Source: Gammaproteobacteria bacterium
GTDB lineage: Bacteria; Pseudomonadota; Gammaproteobacteria; UBA12402
NCBI GenBank assembly: GCA_028282395.1
Contig: JANQHY010000161.1
Span: 1-8,495 of the forward strand
Direction of reading: 5' to 3'
DNA length: 8,495 bases
The notes below the pieces were generated by a model. The model saw nothing but the letters and a program-made list of their open reading frames with translations. It ran no database searches and was not told the DNA's origin. Shown in pieces: positions 1 to 6,175 of this stretch; the first letter of the stretch is position 1, and each line of letters starts with the position of its first letter. The translations under genes were made by a program, and so were the position numbers.

Positions 1-121
1 AAAAAAATTCATATAGGAAAAAAAGTGCCGCTAGAGTCCAGATAAATAAGCCTAGTAGGGTGATTTTTTTCGGTGTATGGACACGATGTCTAGAAGAATG
101 TTTATGCATGACTCATCCTTC
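1..121. other. Left-edge stretch, no supported gene
   Basis: This is the sequence downstream of the asparaginase gene. Seen from the minus strand it contains T-runs (A-runs on plus at 1-7 and 18-24, and a T-run at 64-70), but no convincing GC-rich stem immediately before any of them, so I do not call a terminator. One plus-strand frame is open from base 3 to a TAA at 123-125, but 40 codons without a recognisable protein signature is within chance. Confidence 0.5.
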
Positions 122-1120
122 TTAATAGCTGTTAAAAATCTGCTGAATCTCTTCTACTGAAGAGCACTGCATTAAACTTAAGGCCAATAAAATACGACTT
201 TTTTGCGGATTAAGGCTACCACTAGTAATAAATCCATGTGGCTGATCAATTTTCTCTTCTGCAGAGACAAAACCACTCTGCACGCGCGAGCAGCGCACGA
301 CTATCAACCCTGCCTGTGAAGCTTCAATTAATGCCTGATGCACCTCTTCGGGTTGATAACCCATTCCCAAACCTGCACTAACAATCCCCTGAAATGATTG
401 CGCAACACACGCATCAACAAGAGTACGCTGAATACCGACATGTCCGTAAATAATCGCCACTTTGGCCAATTTTGTTAACTGATCGATATGGAATTGACTC
501 TGCCAAGTATGGATCTCATCAGGTTGACGATAGAAATAGACGGCCGCATCATGAATATGGCCAATACGACCAGAGTTAGGCGATTGGAAGCTGTTAACAA
601 AGGTGCTATTGATTTTGGTAATATCACGGGCAGAGTGAATCATATCATTAAGCAATACTAATACGCCTTTTTTATGAGCCTCTGCACTGGCCGCTAATAA
701 TACTGACTGATACAGATTACGAAAACCATCGGCGCTGAGGGCATTAAATGGGCGCATAGCGCCTGTTAATACTAGCGGTTTTTTTGTGTTAATCACTAGA
801 TTGAGAAAATAGGCTGTCTCCTCCATGGTATCGGTACCGTGAGTGACTACAATTCCATCTATATCATCGCTATCAAGAAAATGTTGAATACGTCGAGCCA
901 GTGTAAACCAAATTTCTTCAGTCATATTTTCACTATTAATTTGTGCAACCTGCTCTGTTTTAATGGTGGCGATATGATTCAATTCTGGAATTTTGCTTAC
1001 CATTGTTTCAATACTCGTTTCCGCACTGCTATAGTGTGCTGAACCACACGCTGAAGTAAGTGATGCAACCGTTCCACCTGTGGCTAATATCATAATTGTT
1101 GGTTTTGTTTTCTTCATCAT
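122..1120 (-). CDS. ansB: L-asparaginase, type II-like, no signal peptide
   Basis: Predicted to hydrolyse L-asparagine to L-aspartate and ammonia. The 332 residues match the E. coli AnsB family along the whole length. The nucleophile motif TGGT lies at residues 14-17 (catalytic Thr17), followed by Tyr30, Ser63, the HGTDTMEE block at 94-101 (Thr96, Asp97), Lys169 in DITK, SAGLG at 248-252, and a C-terminal SGSLNPQKSR block ending in QQIFNSY. These correspond to E. coli Thr12, Tyr25, Ser58, Thr89/Asp90 and Lys162. Oddities: secreted AnsB has a signal peptide of about 22 residues, but here the protein begins MMKKTKPTIM directly before the first beta strand, and an in-frame stop (1121-1123) abuts the ATG, so no export signal can be added. 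The position I align with E. coli Asn248 is Tyr255. A clear Shine-Dalgarno (AGAAGGT, complement of 1127-1133) sits 6 bases before the first of two tandem ATGs. Transcribed away from the efflux operon. The enzyme family is near certain; the periplasmic versus cytoplasmic assignment is inference. Confidence 0.95.
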   Translation of the reverse strand: MMKKTKPTIMILATGGTVASLTSACGSAHYSSAETSIETMVSKIPELNHIATIKTEQVAQINSENMTEEIWFTLARRIQHFLDSDDIDGIVVTHGTDTMEETAYFLNLVINTKKPLVLTGAMRPFNALSADGFRNLYQSVLLAASAEAHKKGVLVLLNDMIHSARDITKINSTFVNSFQSPNSGRIGHIHDAAVYFYRQPDEIHTWQSQFHIDQLTKLAKVAIIYGHVGIQRTLVDACVAQSFQGIVSAGLGMGYQPEEVHQALIEASQAGLIVVRCSRVQSGFVSAEEKIDQPHGFITSGSLNPQKSRILLALSLMQCSSVEEIQQIFNSY

Positions 1121-1157
1121 TCAATTACCTTCTTATACTTCAGAATAAATAAACAGA

Positions 1158-1196
1158 CATTGCGTTTATGTAAAAATAGCTTACATAACGACAATG
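1158..1196. promoter_or_regulatory. Imperfect palindrome upstream of asparaginase
   Basis: Seen directly: the left arm (1158-1173) reads CATTG, CGT, one extra T, TATGTAA. A 7-base spacer AAATAGC follows. The right arm (1181-1196) reads TTACATA, ACG, one extra A, CAATG. That is 15 paired positions with one unpaired base in each arm. It lies 37 bases upstream of the asparaginase ATG. It could be an operator for a dimeric regulator or a hairpin in the 5' leader; no T-run typical of an intrinsic terminator follows directly. It does not match the CRP (TGTGA-N6-TCACA) or FNR (TTGAT-N4-ATCAA) consensus known at E. coli ansB. Function is inferred only. Confidence 0.6.
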
Positions 1197-1206
1197 CAGT
1201 GGGAAT

Positions 1207-1215
1207 ATTATGACA
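1207..1215 (-). promoter_or_regulatory. Possible extended -10 for asparaginase
   Basis: On the minus strand this reads TGTCATAAT, a TGn extended -10 followed by a hexamer differing from TATAAT at one position. No good -35 lies 16-18 bases further upstream. If used, transcription would begin near base 1200 and the palindrome at 1158-1196 would sit at the very 5' end of the message. The match is short in AT-rich DNA, so confidence is low. Confidence 0.3.
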
Positions 1216-1360
1216 CTCTTCTTGAAGAAGCCCCCATCGATCTGCGGATTCCACAAATAATACGAGCACCTATATTCTTGCAGTTGTGGTATTTTTCTTA
1301 GTGCCTGTGGTCAATGTTAATGACTAACTTCAATAATTGCCCAGTACTAAATTCGTTCAG

Positions 1361-1406
1361 ATTAAAGAGTAGAAATTTTTAATGGAAAATCTCTTTTACT
1401 CTTAAT
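1361..1406. repeat. AT-rich inverted repeat in divergent region
   Basis: The left arm ATTAAAGAGTA (1361-1371) pairs with TACTCTTAAT (1397-1406) with one bulged A. Inside it ATTTT (1375-1379) pairs with AAAAT (1386-1390) around a 6-base loop. The internal loops are unequal. It has no obvious relation to a start codon or T-run, and chance formation is plausible in such AT-rich sequence. Confidence 0.4.
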
Positions 1407-1498
1407 TCCATATAATGCTTAACACATTACTCAGAACTAATAGTATATACAGTTTATACACTATACGAGCAAAATGCAAATAAATTTGTAAGAAAAAC

Positions 1499-1538
1499 TA
1501 TTTTTAGCATATTTTATGAAATAAAATATTGAAAAATA
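1499..1538. repeat. Long AT-only inverted repeat
   Basis: The inner arms ATATTTTAT (1509-1517) and ATAAAATAT (1521-1529) are exact complements around GAA. Outer arms TATTTTT (1499-1505) and AAAAATA (1532-1538) also pair, separated from the inner stem by AGC and TG. This gives 16 paired positions, all A-T. It lies near the middle of the divergent intergenic region. The T-run precedes and the A-run follows the stem, which is the reverse of a bidirectional terminator. A protein-binding site or a DNA-shape element is possible; chance is favoured by the composition. Confidence 0.45.
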
Positions 1539-1660
1539 TAGAGTTAAATAGATAGTCTATAAAAGCTGTAAAAAGCCATAAGTTAATGAATTTACGCTAC
1601 TCGACAAATTAATATGATACAATTTTTTCCATTTCATATTACCTCACGATTTCAACTGCA

Positions 1661-1680
1661 GAACAACAATCGTTTTGTTC
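1661..1680. repeat. Short inverted repeat
   Basis: GAACAA (1661-1666) is the complement of TTGTTC (1675-1680). With C1667 bulged, AA and TT continue the stem around a TCG loop. No T-run follows. It is about 240 bases upstream of the adaptor start and may be an operator or chance. Confidence 0.35.
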
Positions 1681-1761
1681 ATGAAACTCTCTTTGCGGAA
1701 AAAAGAATAAAGCACTACTTCATGTATGAGTGATTAGAATAAGCATACGATACGTTCATTG

Positions 1762-1788
1762 TAGGCAGATGATCTTGATCACTGCCTA
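1762..1788. promoter_or_regulatory. Candidate operator upstream of efflux operon
   Basis: Seen directly: TAGGCAG (1762-1768), a single extra A, TGATC (1770-1774), a central TT, then GATCA (1777-1781) and CTGCCTA (1782-1788). Twelve positions on each side are complementary, interrupted by one unpaired base. It lies 131 bases upstream of the adaptor start codon and would overlap the -35 region of the possible promoter at 1794-1799, the usual place for a repressor to act. RND pump operons are often controlled by a TetR-, MarR- or LysR-type regulator, but none is encoded in the window, so the ligand protein is unknown. Confidence 0.55.
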
Positions 1789-1793
1789 AATAA

Positions 1794-1799
1794 TATACT
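1794..1799 (+). promoter_or_regulatory. Possible -10 box for efflux operon
   Basis: TATACT differs from the TATAAT consensus at one position and starts 5 bases after the 1762-1788 palindrome. At a 17-base spacing the -35 would be GATCTT inside the palindrome, a poor match to TTGACA, so activator help or another promoter is possible. Other weak candidates (TTCAAA 1809-1814 with TAATCT 1832-1837) are no better. Confidence 0.25.
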
Positions 1800-1860
1800 A
1801 CAATTTTGTTCAAATTAAAAACTATCTTCCCTAATCTTATACAGCCCTAGAGATCTCGTT

Positions 1861-1881
1861 GCCTAATAGACAATATTAGGC
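1861..1881. promoter_or_regulatory. Perfect inverted repeat before adaptor gene
   Basis: GCCTAATA (1861-1868) and TATTAGGC (1874-1881) are exact 8-base complements around GACAA. The element is 38 bases upstream of the adaptor ATG, likely in the 5' leader if the promoter near 1794 is used. It shares a TTAGGC-like half-site with the palindrome at 1762-1788 but in the opposite arm order. It could be a second operator or a leader hairpin; no T-run follows, so it is not an intrinsic terminator. Confidence 0.55.
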
Positions 1882-1919
1882 TAGTATCGAAAGAGTATCA
1901 ATTTCAGCAGGTGTAGCAA

Positions 1920-3026
1920 ATGAAAAGGCGCATTCTAGTTATTGTCATTATCATTGCCATTATTCTACTCCTTATTGTAGCTAAACTCTTTACAACAAAA
2001 CGCCAACATCCGATTAACCATAGCAGTGTTGAAGTCACGCAACCCAAAATGCGTGCTGAAGCACTCTTTTTCAAAATTCCTGGTAGCGTCGATGCATCAA
2101 AATCGGTAACCATCCGCTCAAAAGTGACCGGTCTGATTAAACAGATCGCCTTTGAGCAGGGGCAGATGGTCAATGCTGGCCAACTGCTCTTTCAGATTGA
2201 CCCCGCAAGTTTTACTGCGGATCTGCAGCAAGCACAGGCAGAGCTGTTAAAAGATCAGGCACAATCGGCAGTTCTCAAGGCAGACAAATCTCGCTATCTT
2301 GATTTGTACCAAAAGGGGTTCTCTAGCAAGCAGCGCTACGAACAAGCTATTGCTGACTTTAATAGTAATCTGGCCGAAATTAAGGCCGATAGAGCCATCA
2401 TCAACCAAAAACGCATCGCCTTGGCAGATACTAGAATTACCGCGCCAATTCATGGCAAAACAGGCAATGTCATTGTCAAAACTGGCGATTTAGTCAATGC
2501 CAACGACACCACACTGGTGGTTATTAATCAATTGAGCCCCATTTTTGTCAATTTCTATCTCACTCCAGATCAGCTGAGTCAACTCATGCCATTCTATCGT
2601 CATAACAAAATTCATAGCGAAATTTATTCAGAAGACGGTAATCACCTACTGAGTAAGGGGGTGGTAACATTCATTGATAACACGATTGATCCGACTAGCG
2701 GCACAGTTTTATTAAAAGCAACCATCGCCAATAGTGATCAACGCTTATGGCCTGGTCAATCCGTGATCGTTAAAGTAATTCTTACTATCGAACAGAACGA
2801 TTTAGTTATTCCCGCACGTGCTGTACGCACCGATCAACAGGGTGATTTTGTCTATCTAGTAAAACAAGGAAAAGTTTCCGTCCAACATATCCATGTTGCC
2901 CGGCAAGTTGCTGACCGTGCAATTATTGCCAAAGGGCTTTCAGTCAATGATACGATTGCAACAGTCTTTCCACCTGGGCTAAAAGATGGTGCTAAGGTCA
3001 CCGTTGTCACAACAACAGAGAAATAG
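1920..3026 (+). CDS. RND efflux periplasmic adaptor (membrane fusion protein)
   Basis: This subunit bridges an inner-membrane RND transporter and an outer-membrane channel. The 368 residues begin with a membrane anchor (Lys2-Arg4, then a hydrophobic run at 5-24) and have no lipobox cysteine, so it is probably held by an uncleaved N-terminal helix. The first lipoyl half is near 62-95 (VTIRSKVTGLIKQIAFEQGQ). A helical hairpin follows at about 96-165, then the second lipoyl half with the family motif LADTRITAPIHGKTGN (168-183). The beta-barrel segment at 253-282 contains DPTSGTVLLKATIAN and WPGQSV, followed by the membrane-proximal domain with IPARAVR (297-303). It resembles the MdtA/AcrA (HlyD-like) family and is somewhat shorter than E. 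coli MdtA (about 415 residues). The start is supported by AGGTG at 1909-1913, 6 bases before ATG. It is first in an operon with the transporter gene 8 bases downstream. Substrates cannot be read from the sequence, so I give no gene symbol. Confidence 0.93.
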   Translation: MKRRILVIVIIIAIILLLIVAKLFTTKRQHPINHSSVEVTQPKMRAEALFFKIPGSVDASKSVTIRSKVTGLIKQIAFEQGQMVNAGQLLFQIDPASFTADLQQAQAELLKDQAQSAVLKADKSRYLDLYQKGFSSKQRYEQAIADFNSNLAEIKADRAIINQKRIALADTRITAPIHGKTGNVIVKTGDLVNANDTTLVVINQLSPIFVNFYLTPDQLSQLMPFYRHNKIHSEIYSEDGNHLLSKGVVTFIDNTIDPTSGTVLLKATIANSDQRLWPGQSVIVKVILTIEQNDLVIPARAVRTDQQGDFVYLVKQGKVSVQHIHVARQVADRAIIAKGLSVNDTIATVFPPGLKDGAKVTVVTTTEK

Positions 3027-3034
3027 GCGCGCTA

Positions 3035-6000
3035 ATGAATCTATGCAAAATTTTTATTCACCGCCCTGTCGCCACCGTGGTAATCATGGTCGGATTGACC
3101 TTAGCAGGAATCATCGCCTACTTTCATCTTCCCATTAGTGAACTCCCTAACGTTGACTTCCCCACAATTGTCGTCTCAGCCAAACTACCCGGAGCCGATC
3201 CAGAAACGATGGCTGCTTCAGTAGCGACACCATTGGAAAAAAAACTTAGCACCGTCTCCGGCATCGACTCAATGAGCTCCATCAGCTCCGCCGGCTCAAC
3301 GCGGATCACACTACAATTTGCTCTCGATCGTAATATCGATGCTGCAGCGCAAGATGTTCAGTCAGCTATCTTACAAGCAACGCGACAGCTACCTAGCCAG
3401 ATGCCCGACCCACCCTCTATCCGCAAAGTTAATCCGGCTGACTCATCAATTATCTATATAGCATTAACTGCCAAACATCTATCCATGACTAAACTGGATG
3501 ACTATGCTGAAAATGCTATTGCACCACGCCTATCGATGCTCGAAGGAGTAGCCGAAGTCAATGTCTATGGTGCACAACAATATGCGGTACGTATTCACCT
3601 CAACCCTACCGCATTAAAAAATCGCGGCTTGGCGCTTGACGATGTCATGAGCGCAGTTAAAGCCGTCAATACTAATCAACCCACTGGAACATTACAAAGT
3701 TATGGCTTCTATCATCTGATCAAAGTGGATGGCAACCTCGATAATGCTGCACAGTTTGGTAATGCGATTATTGCCAACAATGATGGTGCGCCGGTACGGT
3801 TAAAAGATGTCGCCCGAGTTGAAAATAGTGTGGCAAATGATAAGGCAATTACCTGGTATAATGATAAGCAAGCGATTGTTTTGGCTGTTAAACGTGAGCC
3901 GGGCTCAAATACCGTTGCAGTAGCAAACCGTATCTTAACCACGCTGCCCGGTCTAGTGGATAAACTACCTGGCAATGCACAACTCAATGTCGTTTACAAT
4001 CGCGCCACCTTTATTAAAGCTGCTATTGATGATGTTGAATTGACTCTGCTATTTGCTATGGTTCTGGTAACAGCAGTGATCTATCTATTCTTGAGAAAGC
4101 TCTCATTCACCATCATTGCGGCACTATCACTACCGATTTCAGTCATCGCCACCTTTGGCGTAATGTACCTACTACGTTATAGCTTAAACAATTTGTCATT
4201 AATGGGACTCATTCTTGCAGTCGGGTTTGTCATTGATGATGCCATTGTCGTACTAGAAAATATTGTCCGTCATGTTGAACAAGGAGTTGATCGGGTGACT
4301 GCTAGCCTGGTTGGCTCTAAAGAGGTCAGTTTTACCGTTATTGCCATGACGCTGTCATTAATTGCCGTCTTCATTCCTATTTTCTTTATGGGTGGAATCA
4401 TCGGTCGACTATTTCATCAATTTGCTGCAGTGGTTGGTATTGCCATTCTATTCTCGGCGCTGGTTGCACTATCCCTGATTCCAATGCTATGCAGTCGCTT
4501 TGTCCGCGAGGGTGGCAGCGTGAAGAAGCACTCATCTTTCCAAACTTTTTTTGTCACGATTAAAGAGCAATATACAAAAAGCTTACGCTGGTCGCTTGAC
4601 CACTGCACTATGATGCTTACTATTGCTGCTATTATTGTCATACTGATGGCGCTACTCTTACATGTCATCCCGCGAGGATTTATTCCGGCAGAAGATAGCG
4701 GTATGATTTACGGCAATGTGAAAGCGATTGAGGGGATCACCTATGAGAACTTCATTAAAGAGCAGTTGGCGGCGAAAAGAATTATTGAAAAAAACCGCAA
4801 CATTGCAGCAGTCATCGCTTCTGTTGGTCAAGGTGCAGATGCAGCAGCTAGCGTTAATTCTGGTCGCCTGGTCATTAAATTACAGCCCAGATCAAAACGT
4901 AAGCTAAACTCAACCGCGATCATTCAACAGTTACGCCGGCAACTAAAGCCAGTAGCCGGCTTAAAGATCTATCTTACCAACCCACCTTCGATCCGCATCG
5001 GTGGTAAAGTCTCCAACAGTCACTATCAATACGTCTTACAAAGCACTGATTGGCAAACACTAGAGTCTGCTGCCAACCTGTTGCAGAAAAAATTGCTCGC
5101 GCTACCAGGTATTGAAGATGTTGATCTCGACCTACAGCTTAATAACCCTGAATTACAGTTACATATTCTCAGAGATAAAGCAGCAGAAATCGGTATCACC
5201 CCAGAACAGATTGAGTCTGACCTCTATGCCGCTTATGGCCAGCAACAGGTAAGCAGCATTCTGCGCGCCAATGGTGACTATGAGGTTATCATTGATATCG
5301 ATCCACACTACCAGCATACCGTTGCTGCACTGGATACGCTTTACCTGAAGTCATCAACGGGTAGCATGGTACCATTAACGGCATTAGTACAGATTAAAAA
5401 AGGCATCGGCCCCTTATCAGTCTATCATTATGGCCAACTACCGGCTATTACCCTCTCTTTTGGCTTAACCCCAGGCTACTCGCTTGGCCATGCGACTAAA
5501 CAAATCACACAGATCGCTGCACAAACACTCCCCGCTGATGTCAGTGGCACCTTTTCCGGTGAGGCAGAGAAATTTCAACAGTCATTAAAAACATTGCCGC
5601 TACTCCTACTATTTACTATCCTGGTGATCTATATGGTATTAGCGATTCTATATGAGAACTTCATTCATCCGTTGACTATTCTTACCGCTCTACCCTTTGC
5701 CATCTTTGGTGCGCTACTCTGCTTGTATCTATTTAATCAAACACTAGACATTTTCAGCTTCATTGGTCTGATTATGCTAGTAGGCATTACTAAGAAAAAT
5801 GGCATTATTATGATAGATTTTGCTTTAGCCGCACGCCGAGAGAAACCCCTATCTGCTAAAGAGGCAATTATTGATGCTTGTTCAGTGCGTTTTCGGCCAA
5901 TTATGATGACTACCATGGCAGCTATTGTCGCTACGTTGCCTATTGCTCTCGGCATTGGTGCCGGTGGTGAGGCACGCAAAGCATTGGGCATTTCGGTCGT

Positions 6001-6088
6001 TGGCGGGTTAATTTTTTCACAGTTTATCACGCTATATATGACCCCTGTCTTTTATATCCTATTTGATAGATTCAAAAAAAATTATTAA
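3035..6088 (+). CDS. RND multidrug efflux transporter (HAE-1/MdtC-like)
   Basis: Inner-membrane proton-driven antiporter of the AcrB/MdtB/MdtC superfamily, expected to work as a trimer with the preceding adaptor and a TolC-like channel. The 1017 residues have the usual two-fold layout. TM1 is near 10-30, then the periplasmic porter loop (about 31-333, with ELPNVDFPTIVVSAKLPGA at 36-54), then TM2-6 (about 335-485). TM7 is near 525-545, followed by a second periplasmic loop (about 546-850) and TM8-12 (about 853-1010). Proton-relay residues are all present: Asp401-Asp402 in GFVIDDAIVVLEN (AcrB Asp407/408), Lys921 (Lys940), Arg952 (Arg971) and Thr959 (Thr978), with matching spacing. The N-terminal half resembles MdtC more than AcrB by eye. 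Only one RND gene is present, whereas the E. coli mdt operon has two (MdtB and MdtC), so a homotrimer is inferred. The ribosome site is weak (AGG overlapping the upstream stop), which suggests translational coupling. Substrate range is unknown. Confidence 0.95.
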   Translation: MNLCKIFIHRPVATVVIMVGLTLAGIIAYFHLPISELPNVDFPTIVVSAKLPGADPETMAASVATPLEKKLSTVSGIDSMSSISSAGSTRITLQFALDRNIDAAAQDVQSAILQATRQLPSQMPDPPSIRKVNPADSSIIYIALTAKHLSMTKLDDYAENAIAPRLSMLEGVAEVNVYGAQQYAVRIHLNPTALKNRGLALDDVMSAVKAVNTNQPTGTLQSYGFYHLIKVDGNLDNAAQFGNAIIANNDGAPVRLKDVARVENSVANDKAITWYNDKQAIVLAVKREPGSNTVAVANRILTTLPGLVDKLPGNAQLNVVYNRATFIKAAIDDVELTLLFAMVLVTAVIYLFLRKLSFTIIAALSLPISVIATFGVMYLLRYSLNNLSLMGLILAVGFVIDDAIVVLENIVRHVEQGVDRVTASLVGSKEVSFTVIAMTLSLIAVFIPIFFMGGIIGRLFHQFAAVVGIAILFSALVALSLIPMLCSRFVREGGSVKKHSSFQTFFVTIKEQYTKSLRWSLDHCTMMLTIAAIIVILMALLLHVIPRGFIPAEDSGMIYGNVKAIEGITYENFIKEQLAAKRIIEKNRNIAAVIASVGQGADAAASVNSGRLVIKLQPRSKRKLNSTAIIQQLRRQLKPVAGLKIYLTNPPSIRIGGKVSNSHYQYVLQSTDWQTLESAANLLQKKLLALPGIEDVDLDLQLNNPELQLHILRDKAAEIGITPEQIESDLYAAYGQQQVSSILRANGDYEVIIDIDPHYQHTVAALDTLYLKSSTGSMVPLTALVQIKKGIGPLSVYHYGQLPAITLSFGLTPGYSLGHATKQITQIAAQTLPADVSGTFSGEAEKFQQSLKTLPLLLLFTILVIYMVLAILYENFIHPLTILTALPFAIFGALLCLYLFNQTLDIFSFIGLIMLVGITKKNGIIMIDFALAARREKPLSAKEAIIDACSVRFRPIMMTTMAAIVATLPIALGIGAGGEARKALGISVVGGLIFSQFITLYMTPVFYILFDRFKKNY

Positions 6089-6175
6089 TAATTCAATAAA
6101 TAGCCATTATGGATTATTAGCCAGCATATTATAGTGGCAGCGTGAATATCAACAAATACTTTGAATGGATGAATA
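6089..6175. other. Short spacer between pump and Sel1 genes
   Basis: An AT-rich spacer of 87 bases. A 14-base perfect AT palindrome (6080-6093) spans the transporter stop but has no GC and no following T-run, so it is not a credible terminator. TATTAT at 6127-6132 could be a -10 box for the next gene but lacks a good -35. Whether the Sel1 gene is co-transcribed with the pump is undecided. Confidence 0.4.

Noticed and set aside
3..125. Open plus-strand frame from the left edge to TAA at 123-125, possibly the tail of a convergent gene
   Set aside because: Only 40 codons, no recognisable family signature, and such a run is expected fairly often by chance in six frames.
839..1042. 67-codon plus-strand reading frame inside the asparaginase gene
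   Set aside because: Antisense to a clearly conserved enzyme, no ribosome site or family similarity; a shadow frame.
1411..1416. Perfect TATAAT on the plus strand
   Set aside because: No -35-like hexamer at 16-18 bases upstream, and it is about 500 bases from the adaptor start; likely chance in AT-rich DNA.
1445..1466. Three TATAC-type direct repeats in the divergent region
   Set aside because: Short AT-rich words at unequal spacing; expected by chance in this composition.
1904..2173. 89-codon minus-strand frame over the adaptor start
   Set aside because: Antisense to the anchored adaptor coding sequence with no protein-family features; other antisense frames within the pump genes were rejected for the same reason.
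6080..6093. 14-base perfect palindrome at the transporter stop as a terminator
   Set aside because: Entirely A-T stem with no loop and no T-run after it; unlikely to stop transcription.
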